A stretch of DNA of 64,000 nucleotides from Agrostemma githago (Eukaryota; Streptophyta; Magnoliopsida; Caryophyllales; Caryophyllaceae). The notes under the pieces were generated by a model. The model searched no databases. It saw nothing but the letters and a program-made list of their open reading frames with translations, and was not told the origin of the DNA. The stretch lies in NCBI GenBank assembly GCA_958450325.1, contig OY288254.1:32559577-32623576 (forward strand), in the 5' to 3' direction. Shown here piece by piece: positions 44,254-54,911 of this stretch (position 1 is its first letter; each line of letters starts with the position of its first letter). The position numbers were made by a program, and so were the translations under genes.

Positions 44254-45044
44254 ACCAAGGTTAGGGATCAGCTATTTCAATATCTTCGATGGCGTGAACG
44301 TATGCCGGTTCAGACCGTATTTCAACGCAAATTGGCATACTGGTAAGGTGATCGGGGATGTTCAGTCGAGATGCCAATTTAGAAAGTGCATCTACGAACT
44401 GGTTTTCCTCCCGGGGCAAGTATATATACTCTATCTTTTGGAATTGCCTACCCTTACTCGCGCCTGATAGGCCACGAGATTGGCGTTCCGAGTTTTCCAT
44501 TTCTGGAGAGCCTGAGTGATGACCAAGGATGAGTTGCCGTGTACCCGGAGATTTGTGACCCCTAAGTCGGTGGCGGCTTGTAACCCTTGGATGCATGCTT
44601 CGTACTCGGTGGCGTTATTAGTCACGTCGAAATCCATCTTAATGGATACGGGTATATGTTCCCCTTTCGTTGAGATTAAAAGGATCCCAACTCCGAACCC
44701 TCGAAAATTGGATGCGCCGTCGAAATATAAATCCCATGTTTGTGAGTTCGTATAGAATATCTCTTTGTTAGTGAAGGACCAAGTATTGGTGTGTCCTTCT
44801 TCAGTTACGGGACTATCGGCGAGAAACTCGGCTACTACCCGGCCCTTGATGACTTTTAGTGGCACGAGCTTTAGGTCAAATTCTGCCAGCACTAGAGTCC
44901 ACCTATATCCTGCCATTGAGGATGGGCTTTTCGAATAGAAATTTGATCGGATCCATCTTGGATAATACCTGTACTTGGACAGTTTTTTGGTGGCCCAAAC
45001 TAGTGCTAGGCATGTTTTCTCCAGCATGGTATATTTGCATTCAT
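44254..45044 (-). pseudogene. Tat-2 RNase H
   Basis: The minus frames carry LEKTCLALVWATKKL, then WDLYFDGASNFRG (first catalytic Asp), ATEYEACIQGLQAATDLGV (Glu), VHGNSSLVITQ and IYLPREENQFVDALSKLAS. A frameshift lies near 44460-44590. GNSS in place of GDSS loses one conserved Asp. The upstream end is cut by LINE-1. Confidence 0.85.
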
Positions 45045-45053
45045 ACTTTAAGA

Positions 45054-46261
45054 TTTTTTTTTGGGTAAACTGTAAATATATTATTCACAGGTCAAATGTA
45101 CAGATTCCAGAGCGAAAGCTCCACAAACATCACAGAACCGATACACAGCCTAGTTATCAATAATTCTCTTTAACCACTTTCGATCTCTATCACTCATTGT
45201 TCCTTTAATCTGATGCTGCACTCTCCTCTTAACGTCTTGCTTTACTGCTTCGGCACATCGATTAGGGTGAATTAGGACAAGATTTATCCTGCTATTGTTC
45301 CTCTGTAGCCACACTTGATACATGGTCGCACTAATCACGCTGTTAGTAATGCCCATTTGCATCCTCGATCCCCTTCTATTCAGCCGCCAGGTAAGGAGGT
45401 CCGTTTCCGGGATCTTCACCTTTATCCAACCTCAGACTTTATCCAGAACTGTCCTGCTGTACTGACAAGAGAAAAAAAGATGTTGCAGCGATTCATCCTC
45501 CTGGTTGCATAAGTAGCAGTGAGCATCAGTGATCAGTCCAAGTCGTTGTAGTTTATCTCTCGTGTTAAGGCCACGTTGGTGAACCAGCCACGCGAGGAAG
45601 CTGTGCTTCGGGACAACCATTTATTCCAAACTATATGACACCAATCGACGGCCTGAGCAGGTGACTGAAGCCATTTGTAACCTCTCGAAACTGTATAGCA
45701 TCTTCCGGGGGCGTTAACCCATTTATTATACTCATAGGCTTGATCAAATTCACTTCGGATCTTACAAACCTTCTTCCACATCCAGTTCGCATCCTGAGGA
45801 GGATTATAATCCTCCCATCGTCTCCCTTTCAGGTAGATAGAATGAACCCATTTCACCCACAAGTTATCCGGACATTCCTTAACCCACCAAACAAGTTTAC
45901 CAATTGCCGCTTTATTCCATATCAGGTCATTTTTGACCCCCAGTCCCCCCTCCTTCTTGTGATTGCAGATTTTTACCCAAGCTACTGTCGGAGTCTTGGT
46001 GTACTCAGCCCCTTCCCACAAATAATTTCTGCACATCGCTTCAATTTTCAAAATTACCGCCTTGGGCAGCACAAAAATCGAGGCCCAGTAAGAGTGTAAC
46101 GTCTTAAAGACAGCCTTCACGAGAACGAGCCGGCCTGCATAAGACGGCTTCTTAGCTCCCATAACTCGAATCCTCTCTAAAACATTATCAATAATGGGCT
46201 GGCAGTCTTTTATCTGAAGCTTTGCTGGTTTAATAGGCACTCCTAAGTACTTGAAGGGTAA
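45054..46261 (-). mobile_element. LINE-1: 5'-truncated L1-type LINE
   Basis: Minus strand. The poly(A) shows as T-run 45054-45062 on plus. The TSD is probably ACTTTAAGA (45045-45053) and ACTCTAAAA (46262-46270), 9 bp with two mismatches. It keeps only the end of ORF2, from KYLGVPI on. It is inserted in the Tat-2 pol, between the RT/RNase H linker motif YYISKKFL and YECKYT. Confidence 0.85.
45150..46240 (-). pseudogene. LINE-1 ORF2 C-terminal region
   Basis: RT thumb and linker region (KKPSYAGRLVLVKAVF, YWASIFVLPKAV, NYLWEG, WNKAAIGKLVWWV) followed by the zf-RVT domain with HCYLCNQEDESLQHLFFSC (about 45470-45520). Frames change near 45560-45610 and a stop follows at about 45432. Homologous to LINE-2 but clearly diverged. 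No RT active site remains. Confidence 0.85.
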
Positions 46262-46270
46262 ACTCTAAAA

Positions 46271-47500
46271 ATTTCTTGCTGATGTAGTAGATGGCTCGTT
46301 CTTCCGAGTCGACCGTCTACGCCAGCATAGCCCCCTGGCTATCTTGGTTGTTGTTAGATATAACGATAGAGGCAAACTGGGTTGAGGTGGCATTAAAACC
46401 GGCGGAGCAGACAATATTTCTGTGATTTTGTCAAAGGTCGCTTGACATTTATCATCCCACGGTTTTCGTTCCTCCACTTTCAGTTTCTTGAAAATTGGTT
46501 CAATACCATGGTTAACTTGGAGATGAAACGTGTGGGGTTCATTACCCGAGGAATCCCCTTATTTATTTTTATGTCTGGAAAGTTTCATCTCGGTGATGGC
46601 TTTGATTTTTGCTGGGTCGACCTTGATACCACGTTGGCTAATGATGTGACCCAGTAATTTGTCGGACGTTACCCCAAAACTACATTTTTTAGGGTTTAGC
46701 CTCATATTGTATTTGCGCAGTCAAGTAAATAACTTTCTTAGGGCGATGATGTGCCCGTCTCGACTCTTGGATTTGACGATCATATCGTCTACATAAACTT
46801 ATACTTCCTTGTGCATCATATCATATAGTAAGGTTGTAGCAGTTCGTTGATAAGTGGCCCCGACATTAATGAGACCGAATGGCATGACAGTGTAACAGTA
46901 AGTACCCCAAGGTGTAGTGAAGGTGGTCATGCTCATGTCTTCTTCTGCCATTTTAATCTTATTGTACCCGACATATCCATCCATAAAGGATAGAAGGGCA
47001 TGATCAGCGGTGTCGTCTACTAGTATGTCAATGTTTGGTAATAGAAAATTGTCTTTCAGACAATCTTTGTTAAGATCCTGAAATCTACCCATACATGCAC
47101 CTTACCGTCCTTTTTAGGTACCGGCATGATGTTTGCAACCCAGTCCGGATATTCGGACACTTGTATGAAGCCGACTTTGAACTGTTTGTCGACCTCTTCT
47201 TTGACTTTGAGTGACCACTCGGGTCTCATTCTGCGGAGTTTCTGTTTAACTGGCTTACACCCGCCATTGATTGGTATGCGGTGTTTAGCTATTTCTCGGT
47301 CTATCCCCGGCATGTCTTTATAGGACCATGCGAAGACGTCTTTGAACTCTTGGAGGAGGCTTATGAACTGTTGTCTCTCCCCGGGATCTAGTGATAACCC
47401 TATCTTAAACATCTGGGGCTCTAAGGTGGTTCCCAGATTGATGGATTCGGTCTCCTAGATTACCGAATATCAAGACTCCCTTTGCTCTAACTGCTCGATC
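46271..47500 (-). pseudogene. Tat-2 reverse transcriptase
   Basis: Minus strand: FAWSYKDMPGIDREIAKHRI, PVPKKDGKVHVWVDFR, then after a shift LPNIDILVDDTA, FTTPWGTYCYTVMPFGL and the catalytic VYVDDMIVKSKS near 46775-46805. LLGHII and ERKPWDDKCQATF follow, up to YYISKKFL where LINE-1 is inserted. Typical Tat RT motifs, with at least three frame changes. The region 47413-47500 may hold the linker before RT (INLGTTLEP). Confidence 0.85.
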
Positions 47501-47883
47501 AGATGAGGAGGTAAGGGTACATGTTGGTCGGGTTTACTCAATGTCATTGCATAAAATATTTTTGAAACTAGGATGGCATTTAAAAAGAGACAAGTCGTAA
47601 GTAGAACGGTTGTTATTATTAATTGAAAACTTGAAAAACAACTCAAACAGAGTAGCCATCTGATCGTTGGTCAGTGACGGAATTGGAAGGGCATGCGGGA
47701 CAGACCCCAAGGCACCAACAGGAGTGACTAAAGGGAGAGGGGTTACAGGTTGGACTCCAGCACCAGACTCCCTAGACTCAGACTCCGACTCAGACTCAGA
47801 ACCAGTAGTAGGTATGTCTCCTTCACCAGCGACCAGCGTTTAGATCCTTCCTCGACTGTTGGTCCATTTGACAGTCTTTCTCC
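47501..47883. other. Unassigned stretch
   Basis: No gene or repeat supported. The Ser/Asp-rich frames here are low complexity from CTCAGACTC repeats near 47775-47800. Confidence 0.35.
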
Positions 47884-48000
47884 TGAAGACACCCAGATTC
47901 TGACCTGGTGGCTGCAGAAGTGCCTGACAAACACCCGATGACGATCGAACTGCAACGCAATGCGAGATTACGATGTGATATTTGCCGTAAAATCCTATTT
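47884..48000 (+). repeat. Fragment of a Tat LTR start, plus orientation
   Basis: TGAAGACACC, then ACCTGGTGGCTGCAGAAGTG and CACCCGATGACGATCGAACT. This is the reverse complement of the Tat-1 LTR end (9675-9757) with moderate divergence. Homology fades by about 48000. Confidence 0.6.
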
Positions 48001-48345
48001 ATGCATGTTTTGTTGAAACTATTAATAATTAGGAAACTTCAGTTTTATATACTTTGGAAACACCCTAATTAGTAGTATTAAAATGTTTAAGACATTTTAA
48101 AACATTTTATAAACATTTGTATGATATTTCAATAATTTCATAAACCCAATTGTTCTCGTTTTAGAAATTAATATCGTTAAGGCCGAAAATATTAGTTTTA
48201 TAAATCTATATTGTTTCCTAAAAAAATGTTGTATTAATATGAACTTATATTTTCGATATTTTGATATGGTGTTATTTTTAGTAAAGTTTCTAAAAGCAGA
48301 AGTGTCCAAAAATAGAAAGTTTCATCTTTTAGAATATAATGATTA
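48001..48345. other. AT-rich DNA, nothing recognised
   Basis: No coding frame, repeat or terminal motif supported. Confidence 0.5.
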
Positions 48346-48553
48346 CTCCCTCCGAGTTCCTATCATTGATACATATTCCTTTTTGGGCTGAGTTTGATCT
48401 TTTACTCATTTTCCATTTTAGGCCATAAATGTGTGGTTCACAATTACCCATCCATTTCTCTCTCTTCTTCCTTCTTTTTTGAACCACACATTTTTCCCTT
48501 TCTTATTTTTCATCTCAAAAGCAAATGGGTCAATCATAGGAACTCGGAGGGAG
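48346..48553. mobile_element. MITE-2: 208-bp Stowaway-like element
   Basis: Terminal inverted repeats begin CTCCCTCCGAGTTCCTAT (about 24 bp, one mismatch). Flanked by TA at 48344-48345 and 48554-48555. No coding capacity. Confidence 0.88.
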
Positions 48554-49157
48554 TATTTCTTTTATTTCCATATTATTTATAATGATTATCTCTTTGAATA
48601 TCAATAATGGCTTTGTTTTGGAGTTATGGAATAAGGATAAATGTGGGATTTAGAGTAATACAGTGTAGGATGTACGTTTTGCCATCAACTGTAAGACCAA
48701 TGTGTCTTTATGGGGTACATTGGTTGTTGAACTAAGCATTGTCGTTTTTTTTCAGAAGAGTGTATGTTGACCTTAAACTTAGATATCGCATGGTGTAAGT
48801 CGCGTTGGGTTGAACTGGACATGGTTTGTGTCCAGGAGGGGTGTGCACTACTTAAACCAGGATCATACTGCACGCAGTCCTGTTGTAGTTGAGTTGCCTA
48901 GTTAGAGACTGAAGTCCAATATGTTTTCAGACTAAAGTTCTCGAATCTAGTTTCAAGTATTATCCTGGTGAAAGTCTAGCCGTCTACACTAATTTTATCC
49001 ATAACATCATTTTGAATATTTTATTATTATCGATATATTTTGGTTCGCAGGTTGGAAAATATTTTAAGTTTTCTTCTAAAAACTTATTCTGATTTTATTG
49101 TTCCAATATTTTAAGTTTTTCCGAAAGCTTATTTTTATTATGATGTATCAATGTTTT
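48554..49157. other. AT-rich DNA, nothing recognised
   Basis: No gene, repeat or domain could be supported between MITE-2 and LINE-2. Confidence 0.5.
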
Positions 49158-49210
49158 CCGTTTTTACTATTTTTTTTGTTAAATGGTAAGTGTATTAATA
49201 ACTCAAAAAA

Positions 49211-49858
49211 TCATGTACAATGTTCTATGATTCTAGTTACAAATGTAGTGTCCCTCTTGCTCATTTTCCCAACTCTCAAGTTACGAAAATAAATTTGCAA
49301 CTCTTTAATTAATACAATGCTTAAGTAGTTCGGTCTAAGTAGCATTCCTTCTATTCGGCTCTTGTTCCGTTGCTGCCATAAATAGTAAATCACTGCATTA
49401 ATAACTCCATTTGTTAGCGCTCTTTTCAGTTTAGTCCCTCGAATCGACATCCTCCACTGTTTTGGTATGTCCTCCTTCAACTCACAGCCCATCCATGTTT
49501 CAATGCTCTTTAGGACGCTGCTACTGTATGGACAGCAGCAGAAAACATGCTGCAGATCCTCCGTATGCTGCTCGCAAATGCAACAGTGGTCATCACTGAC
49601 AATCTTCAGCCTGTACAGTTTGTCCTTTGTGTTCATAGCACCCCTTTGATGCAGCCACGCTATAACCCGATGCTTAGGAAGCGTCCACTTACTTCAAATT
49701 AGCCTGTACCAGTTATTCTTCTCATTCTTCCACCTGCACCATTCGTATCCTTTCGCTATTGTGTACGGATTAGCCTCAGACCATTCGCCATTCTCTAATC
49801 CTGCCTTAAATACATCTCTTGCTCTGCAGATCTTACGCCATCCCCAGCTAGTATTACT
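49211..49858 (-). pseudogene. LINE-2 ORF2, zf-RVT end
   Basis: In frame with the RT part upstream but separated by TGA at 49859, with a second TGA at 49694-49696 (probably from TGG). Contains LPKHRVIAWL, then DHCCICEQHTEDLQHVFCCC, the zinc-binding domain at the end of plant L1 ORF2. The true stop is at 49211. Confidence 0.88.
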
Positions 49859-51349
49859 TCACGGGTTGTAACTCATCCAAGTCGTTCCTTTTAGATAAAC
49901 TGAATTGATCCACTTTACCCATAGTTTAGCCGGATGTACAGCAACCCACCATGCCAACTTTCCGATAGCTGCCTTATTCCAATTACTACTCTGTCTTAAA
50001 TTAAGACCTCCTTCATCATAAGGAACACATATCTTATCCCAAGCTACCAATGGTGTTCTAGTATACTCAGTCCCTCCTTCCCATAAGAAATTCCGACAAA
50101 TCGAGTCAATCTGTTTAATAACACCTGTTGGGATTAGAAAAATGGTAGCCCAGTAATTATGTAAGGTGCTAAGTACCGATTTTACCATCAAAATTCTTCC
50201 GGCATACGACAATTTTCTGGCCCCAAGCTTCCTTATTCTCTCTGTAACAGCGTTAATCAGGGGTTGACAGTCCAGGACCGTAAATCTCGAGCTTTTTATG
50301 GGGACGCCAAGGTATTTGAACGGGAGTTGACCTTCAGCGCAACCCGAGACAGCAAGAATGTCCCTCTTAACCTCAGGTTTAACCCCATTAAAGTACATGT
50401 TCGATTTCCCTCGACTCATCGTTAAGCCTGATGCAGCCGAAAACGTAGCGAACGTGCGGAGTAGTACCATCATGGAACTCACGTCCCCTTTACTGAATAG
50501 CAACAGATCATCAGCGAACATAAGGCTCGAAAGCTTTAATTGCTTGCACATAGGATGAAAGGAGAAATCCTCATTCTCAGTAGTGCGCATAAGTAACCTC
50601 GTCAAGTACTCCATACAGATAGTGAATAGCAGCGGAGATATCGGGTCACCCTGTCTCAGTCCCCTTTTCCCGGGGAAGAAGCCAAAATTCTCGCCATTTA
50701 AGTTCAATGAGAAGGATGCCGTTGTAACACATTGCATTATCAGTTGACGAAATAAATCCGGGAATTGGAGATGCTCTAGCATTTGATTCAAAAATTCCCA
50801 CTCAATCGTATCATACGCCTTCTGCATATCCATCTTGATCAAGCATCTTGCGGAAACCGCACTTATAGAGTACTGCCTGACCAAGTCTTGACATACTAAA
50901 ATGTTTTCCACAATACTCCGCCCTCTTATAATACCTCCTTGGACCGGAGATATAATGTCAGGTAAAACCTTTGCCAATCTATTGCACAACAGCTTCGAGA
51001 TGCATTTGTAAATTGTGTTACAACAAGCAATAGGTCGAAATTGTAAGACGGAAGTAGGCCGCTCAACTTTGGGAATGAGCGTGATCATGGTCGTATTAAG
51101 TTGCTTTAGCATCTTACCAGTTTTGAAGAAGTCCTTTACTGCCTCGCAAACATCCTCCTCAATAATCGTCCAAGTATCCTTAAAGAACTTGCTTGAGTAC
51201 CCATCCGGACCAGGTGCCTTATCATTTGGAATGCTAAAAATCACCTGTTTAATCTCCTCATTTGTAATCGGTTCCAGCAAGATATCATGATGTGCATCGG
51301 TACACCTCGCTGCTTTGGTGGACTCGAACAGTATCCTTCCTGTCTCCAA
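49859..51349 (-). pseudogene. LINE-2 ORF2, reverse transcriptase
   Basis: The 496-residue open part of ORF2. Motifs in order: NDKAPGPDGYSSKFF, LIPKVERPTSVLQFRPIACC, GGIIRGRSIVENILV, LIKMDMQKAYDTIEW, GLRQGDPISPLLFTICMEYL, the active site MFADDLLLFSKGD, then FKYLGVPIKSSRF and KLSYAGRILMVKSVL. It copies LINE RNA at the target nick. The preceding endonuclease is in another frame (shift near 51330-51345), and TGA at 49859 cuts it before zf-RVT. All RT catalytic residues remain. Confidence 0.93.
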
Positions 51350-52563
51350 GCAGGGTTTTATAATAATCGAGAAAAGCCTCTTGAACAGATTCAGGAGAGC
51401 TTCTCATCGTCCCATTCCTGTCCACCACCTGGGTAACTGTATTAGTTATCCGTCTAGCCTTCAACGTTCCATGGAAGAACGCAGTATTGCTATCACCTTC
51501 CTTCAACCAGTGTATCTTCGCTTTCTGTCTAAGGAATGTACTTCTGGCTTCATCTAACTCCCTGTACTTCGCTGCAGCATTGCATTCATCTTGCACCAAC
51601 TCAGCGTTTTCAGGCCTTGCACACAGTAGTTTCTGAATTTCAATAAGATGTACTTGTGCAATCTCTGCCTGGCGTTCAATTTCCTGAAAATGACATCTGT
51701 TCAGTTGTTTAAGGGGGCCCTTAAGTCTACGAAGCTTAGTAGTCAACATGAACATCTTCGTGCCTTCCACTGGTTGGCTCCAAGACTTATCGATAATCTC
51801 TCCAAAACTCGGTGCTTGACTCCACATATTGTAGTATTTAAAGTTCCTATTACCAGATTTCTTCCTTTGCATTCCCAACATCAAACAAGGGTTATGGTCA
51901 AATAATCCTTCCGGTAAAAAATTCGCTCTATAATCATCGAACATATCTAACCATTCCTGATTCGCCATTGCCCTATCCAGTCTACTGTATACCCTAGTCT
52001 CAGGGGGTTGTTTGTTAGACCAAGTATAGAACGTTCCATCTGCCGGGCAATCCACTAACGCCATAGAATCAATGCAAACTTGAAGTGGACGAGCTTCGTT
52101 GATGTTAAAACCTCCTCCAAGTCTCTCTCCTGGGTTGAGGACACAGTTAAAGTCCCCCCAACCCACCAAGCACCCTTAATCTGTTTGTGCAGTTGTATCA
52201 AATCTCTCCACAAAGGCTCCCTTTCCCCAATCTTATTAAAGGCATATACAAATGTTACCTCATACTTCCTTCCACTTTGCACCTCCTCCACCAAGCAATG
52301 TATCAGCTGATCCGTGTATTTCTTTATAAGGACCTCACATTGATTCGGGTCCCATAATACCCACACCCTTCCACCCGGATGAATATGGTTATTAGTCGTC
52401 AAACACCATCTATTAAACCTACTGTTTATTGCCTTCTTTTGATTACAAGGCTTTATTTTAGTCTCAAGCAAACCAAAAAGACTACATTATTACTTGCTAA
52501 AAATTTAGAAATTTCCTCCTGCTTCTGCCTCCTGTTCATCCCCCTTACATTCCAAAACCCGAA
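51285..52563 (-). pseudogene. LINE-2 ORF2, endonuclease and linker
   Basis: Starts near 52563 with the WNVRGMN endonuclease motif. A frameshift follows near 52460, then LLETKIKP (catalytic Glu). Another shift lies near 52165, then GDFNCVLNPGER, YTWSNKQPPETRVYSRLDRA and the DHNPCL active-site end, then the linker up to 51285. It is an apurinic-endonuclease-like domain that nicks target DNA. Two or three single-base shifts inactivate it. Confidence 0.88.
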
Positions 52564-52565
52564 AT

Positions 52566-53873
52566 TTATTTACGTAATTTGAGTATGGAGGAACCTGCCT
52601 GACCCGACCCAATAGAAGATCCGCCAGTAAGTTTATCCTTAAAAGTAGGGCTCCTAACCTCCCTACCCTTCGGACTATCCCCTACCAATTCTACCACTAG
52701 TACATCATTGTCCTCAGACCTCTGTGCATTGTGACTTGCAGTGACCTCCTTTTCTGCATCATTGTTTACAGTCTGCTTCTGGTCCTCGTACTGCACATAA
52801 TTAATGATCTGTGCCTGTGGTTCAATATTTGATAACAGAGGCTCACTATGCTTCATTGTAGCCTGTTTTTGAACAGGCCTCCACTCCTTCTTCTGACCTC
52901 CCTCCTTCGCCACCTATCTTCCCCTACATTCAGCTTTTCCATGCCCCATTCTTTTACAGTGTAGGCACTGCACAGGTAACCAGTCATAATCCACTTTGAT
53001 GCTCACCACTATGCCCTTCTCATCCTTGAATGTTACGTTCCTTGGAAACTCTTGGCCTACAGACACCTCAATTAGGATCCTAGCATAGCCAAGACGATAT
53101 TTCTGAGCAGTAGCCTCGTCCTTTTTAATATATTTCCCAAGTATGCCAGCAATTTTTGGTAAACTCGTCCCCCAAAACTTCAAGGGAAAATTATTAAGGC
53201 TCGCCCATATTGGCAACACCTTCACATCCTCCTTTTCAAGATCAATGTCAGGTCGCCATGCCTTCAACACCAGTGGCTTGTTGTCAAACATAAAGTATCC
53301 TGCTTGTAGCACAATATCTCTCATAGCCATTGTTTGAAAACGTACGAGAAAAACACCATTCGGCATGAACGATACCTTATCAATAACATGGTTCTTCCAA
53401 ATTCTCCTCAAAAAACCTTCTAGGACCTGCCAGGGTGGATTCGCACCTACAATAAAACCATATACCGCAGTTTCCCAGTATTCGATTTCCTCTTTGACGT
53501 CCTCATCAGAAAGTTGCAGTAGTTCAACATGTGTCTTACTATCATCAACTATCTTCCCACCTTTTATGTGGAGCCATGGCCCATTGTCATCCTCGCCATC
53601 CTCCTGAGATACCATATCCTCCAGTGAATTCCTACCCGCAGGAGTCATTCTGTCTACCAACGGGAAATCCTCATCATCCCCAAGAGCGTACGGTGGAATC
53701 CCCATGATCTCTTGTAAGGACTTTTCTCTCATGGGTGCATCCAAGTCAGGCATCCTCCTCTCAGTTTCATCATTCAAACCCTTCCTCGAATCTGTCTCCC
53801 GTCTTCCATTCTTGTTCTTGCGCCTAGTAACGTTAGTGATCGCCGGAGAGCCCGACGCGGGTGCCCGGACCAT
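52566..53873 (-). pseudogene. LINE-2 ORF1, RNA-binding protein with one nonsense codon
   Basis: 52914-53873 encodes 319 residues: a basic start, a DUF4283-type domain (about residues 125-235) and the CCHC knuckle CLHCKRMGHGKAEC near the end. TAG at 52914-52916 interrupts. The same frame continues without another stop for about 115 codons to 52566, so the original protein was about 435 residues. CAG to TAG is the likely change. ORF1 proteins of plant L1s bind the element RNA. ORF2 begins just after, near 52563. Confidence 0.9.
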
Positions 53874-53982
53874 AGTGTCACAGTAGCCGCACGAAGTCTC
53901 CCGTCGTCCTTCTTCACTAGGGCAAAATCTTTTATTCGCTATTGTTGCTGATGTTTATTGGAGCTTCCCGTTTTTACTATTT

Positions 53983-54329
53983 GCATATAATAGTAACTAC
54001 AGTTTTTAAAATCATGTAATATGGCTGGGAGAACGTCGTCGTTGCTCCTCACTGATTGTGGTTGTTTTGTTTATAAAATAACAGGTTTGTTTGTTTCTTG
54101 TTTTCCGGTGGGATAGCGGGCAGTTGGATCCTACTTATTTACTAATAATTTTTCGAACTATGGATTGTTATACCCTTTGATGGATTGTTTTTATTTCTAC
54201 CCATCTTTAATCAATGGCTTATGTATTGAATTTATCATTTTAATTAATTAAGACATAGTAACAGTGTGTTTTAATCTCAACTCTACAGTGCTTCCGCCAC
54301 TGTATTGCGTTAGATTTATTTGGGGATTA
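53983..54329. other. AT-rich DNA, nothing recognised
   Basis: No gene or repeat supported between the LINE-2 TSD and the Athila integrase remnant. Confidence 0.5.
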
Positions 54330-54911
54330 CAGTAAGCTTTCCCATAAACTATTAGATAAGGGGACACACCAAGGGGTGTCTTGTATGTCGTTCTATAGGA
54401 TCATAGAGAGTCATTCAAATGGTCACTCCAATCCTTTGTTGATGTATTCACGGTTTTCTCAAGGATTCGCTTGATTTCACGATTGGAGACTTTGGCTTGG
54501 CCATTAGTTTGAGGACAGTAAGCTGTCGAAACTTTGTGGTGTACACCATATTTGATGAGGAGCTTACTGATGACTTAGTTACAAAAGTGGGTGCCCCGAT
54601 CACTTATTATATTGCTTTAAGACGCCAAAAAAGACATTGTCTTGGAGAAATGTTGAAACAATTTTGGCATCATAGGTCTTGGTGGGGATGACTTCTATCC
54701 ATTTAGACACATAATCTACTCCCAAAAGGATGTATTGAAATCCTTGGGAATGAAGAAATGGTCCCATAAAATCGATCAACTCCTCAAACATCAAAGAGTT
54801 CACAATACATCATTGTTTGTTGAGGCATCTCACATCGACAGGAAATATTACCCGTTCTTTGGCTCCGGTCACAGTTTTGGACAAAGTCATGAGCATTTTT
54901 AAAAATGCTAG
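54330..54911 (-). pseudogene. Athila-type integrase remnant
   Basis: Minus strand: the CQRTGNIS zinc-binding end, then IDFMGPFLHSQGF, YILLGVDYVSKWIEVIPT (first Asp), then SNREIKRILEKTVN (Glu region), DWSDHLNDSLWSYRTTYKT and VYGKA. The second Asp region is degraded. Frames break at least twice. It is cut at 54911 by the Ath-D LTR. It may be the remains of an autonomous Athila partner for the Ath families. Confidence 0.82.

Larger units (their letters stand above)
29751..47500 (-). mobile_element. Tat-2: older Tat-lineage element, fragmented
   Basis: Minus strand. In plus-strand order it comprises part of the 3' LTR (29751-31180), the polypurine tract, one antisense gene, integrase (33841-33970 and 43142-44120), RNase H (44254-45044) and RT (46271 to about 47500). 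It is split by Copia-1 and LINE-1. The 5' LTR and gag are not recognised. Many stops and shifts mark it as the oldest element here. Confidence 0.8.
49173..53967 (-). mobile_element. LINE-2: near full-length L1-type LINE
   Basis: Minus strand, 4.8 kb. TSD CCGTTTTTACTATTT (15 bp, perfect) at 49158-49172 and 53968-53982. The A-rich 3' end shows as a T-run from about 49171. ORF1 (zinc-knuckle protein) and ORF2 (endonuclease, RT, zf-RVT) are both present but broken. The short 5' leader (53874-53967) suggests a complete or nearly complete 5' end. Confidence 0.93.
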
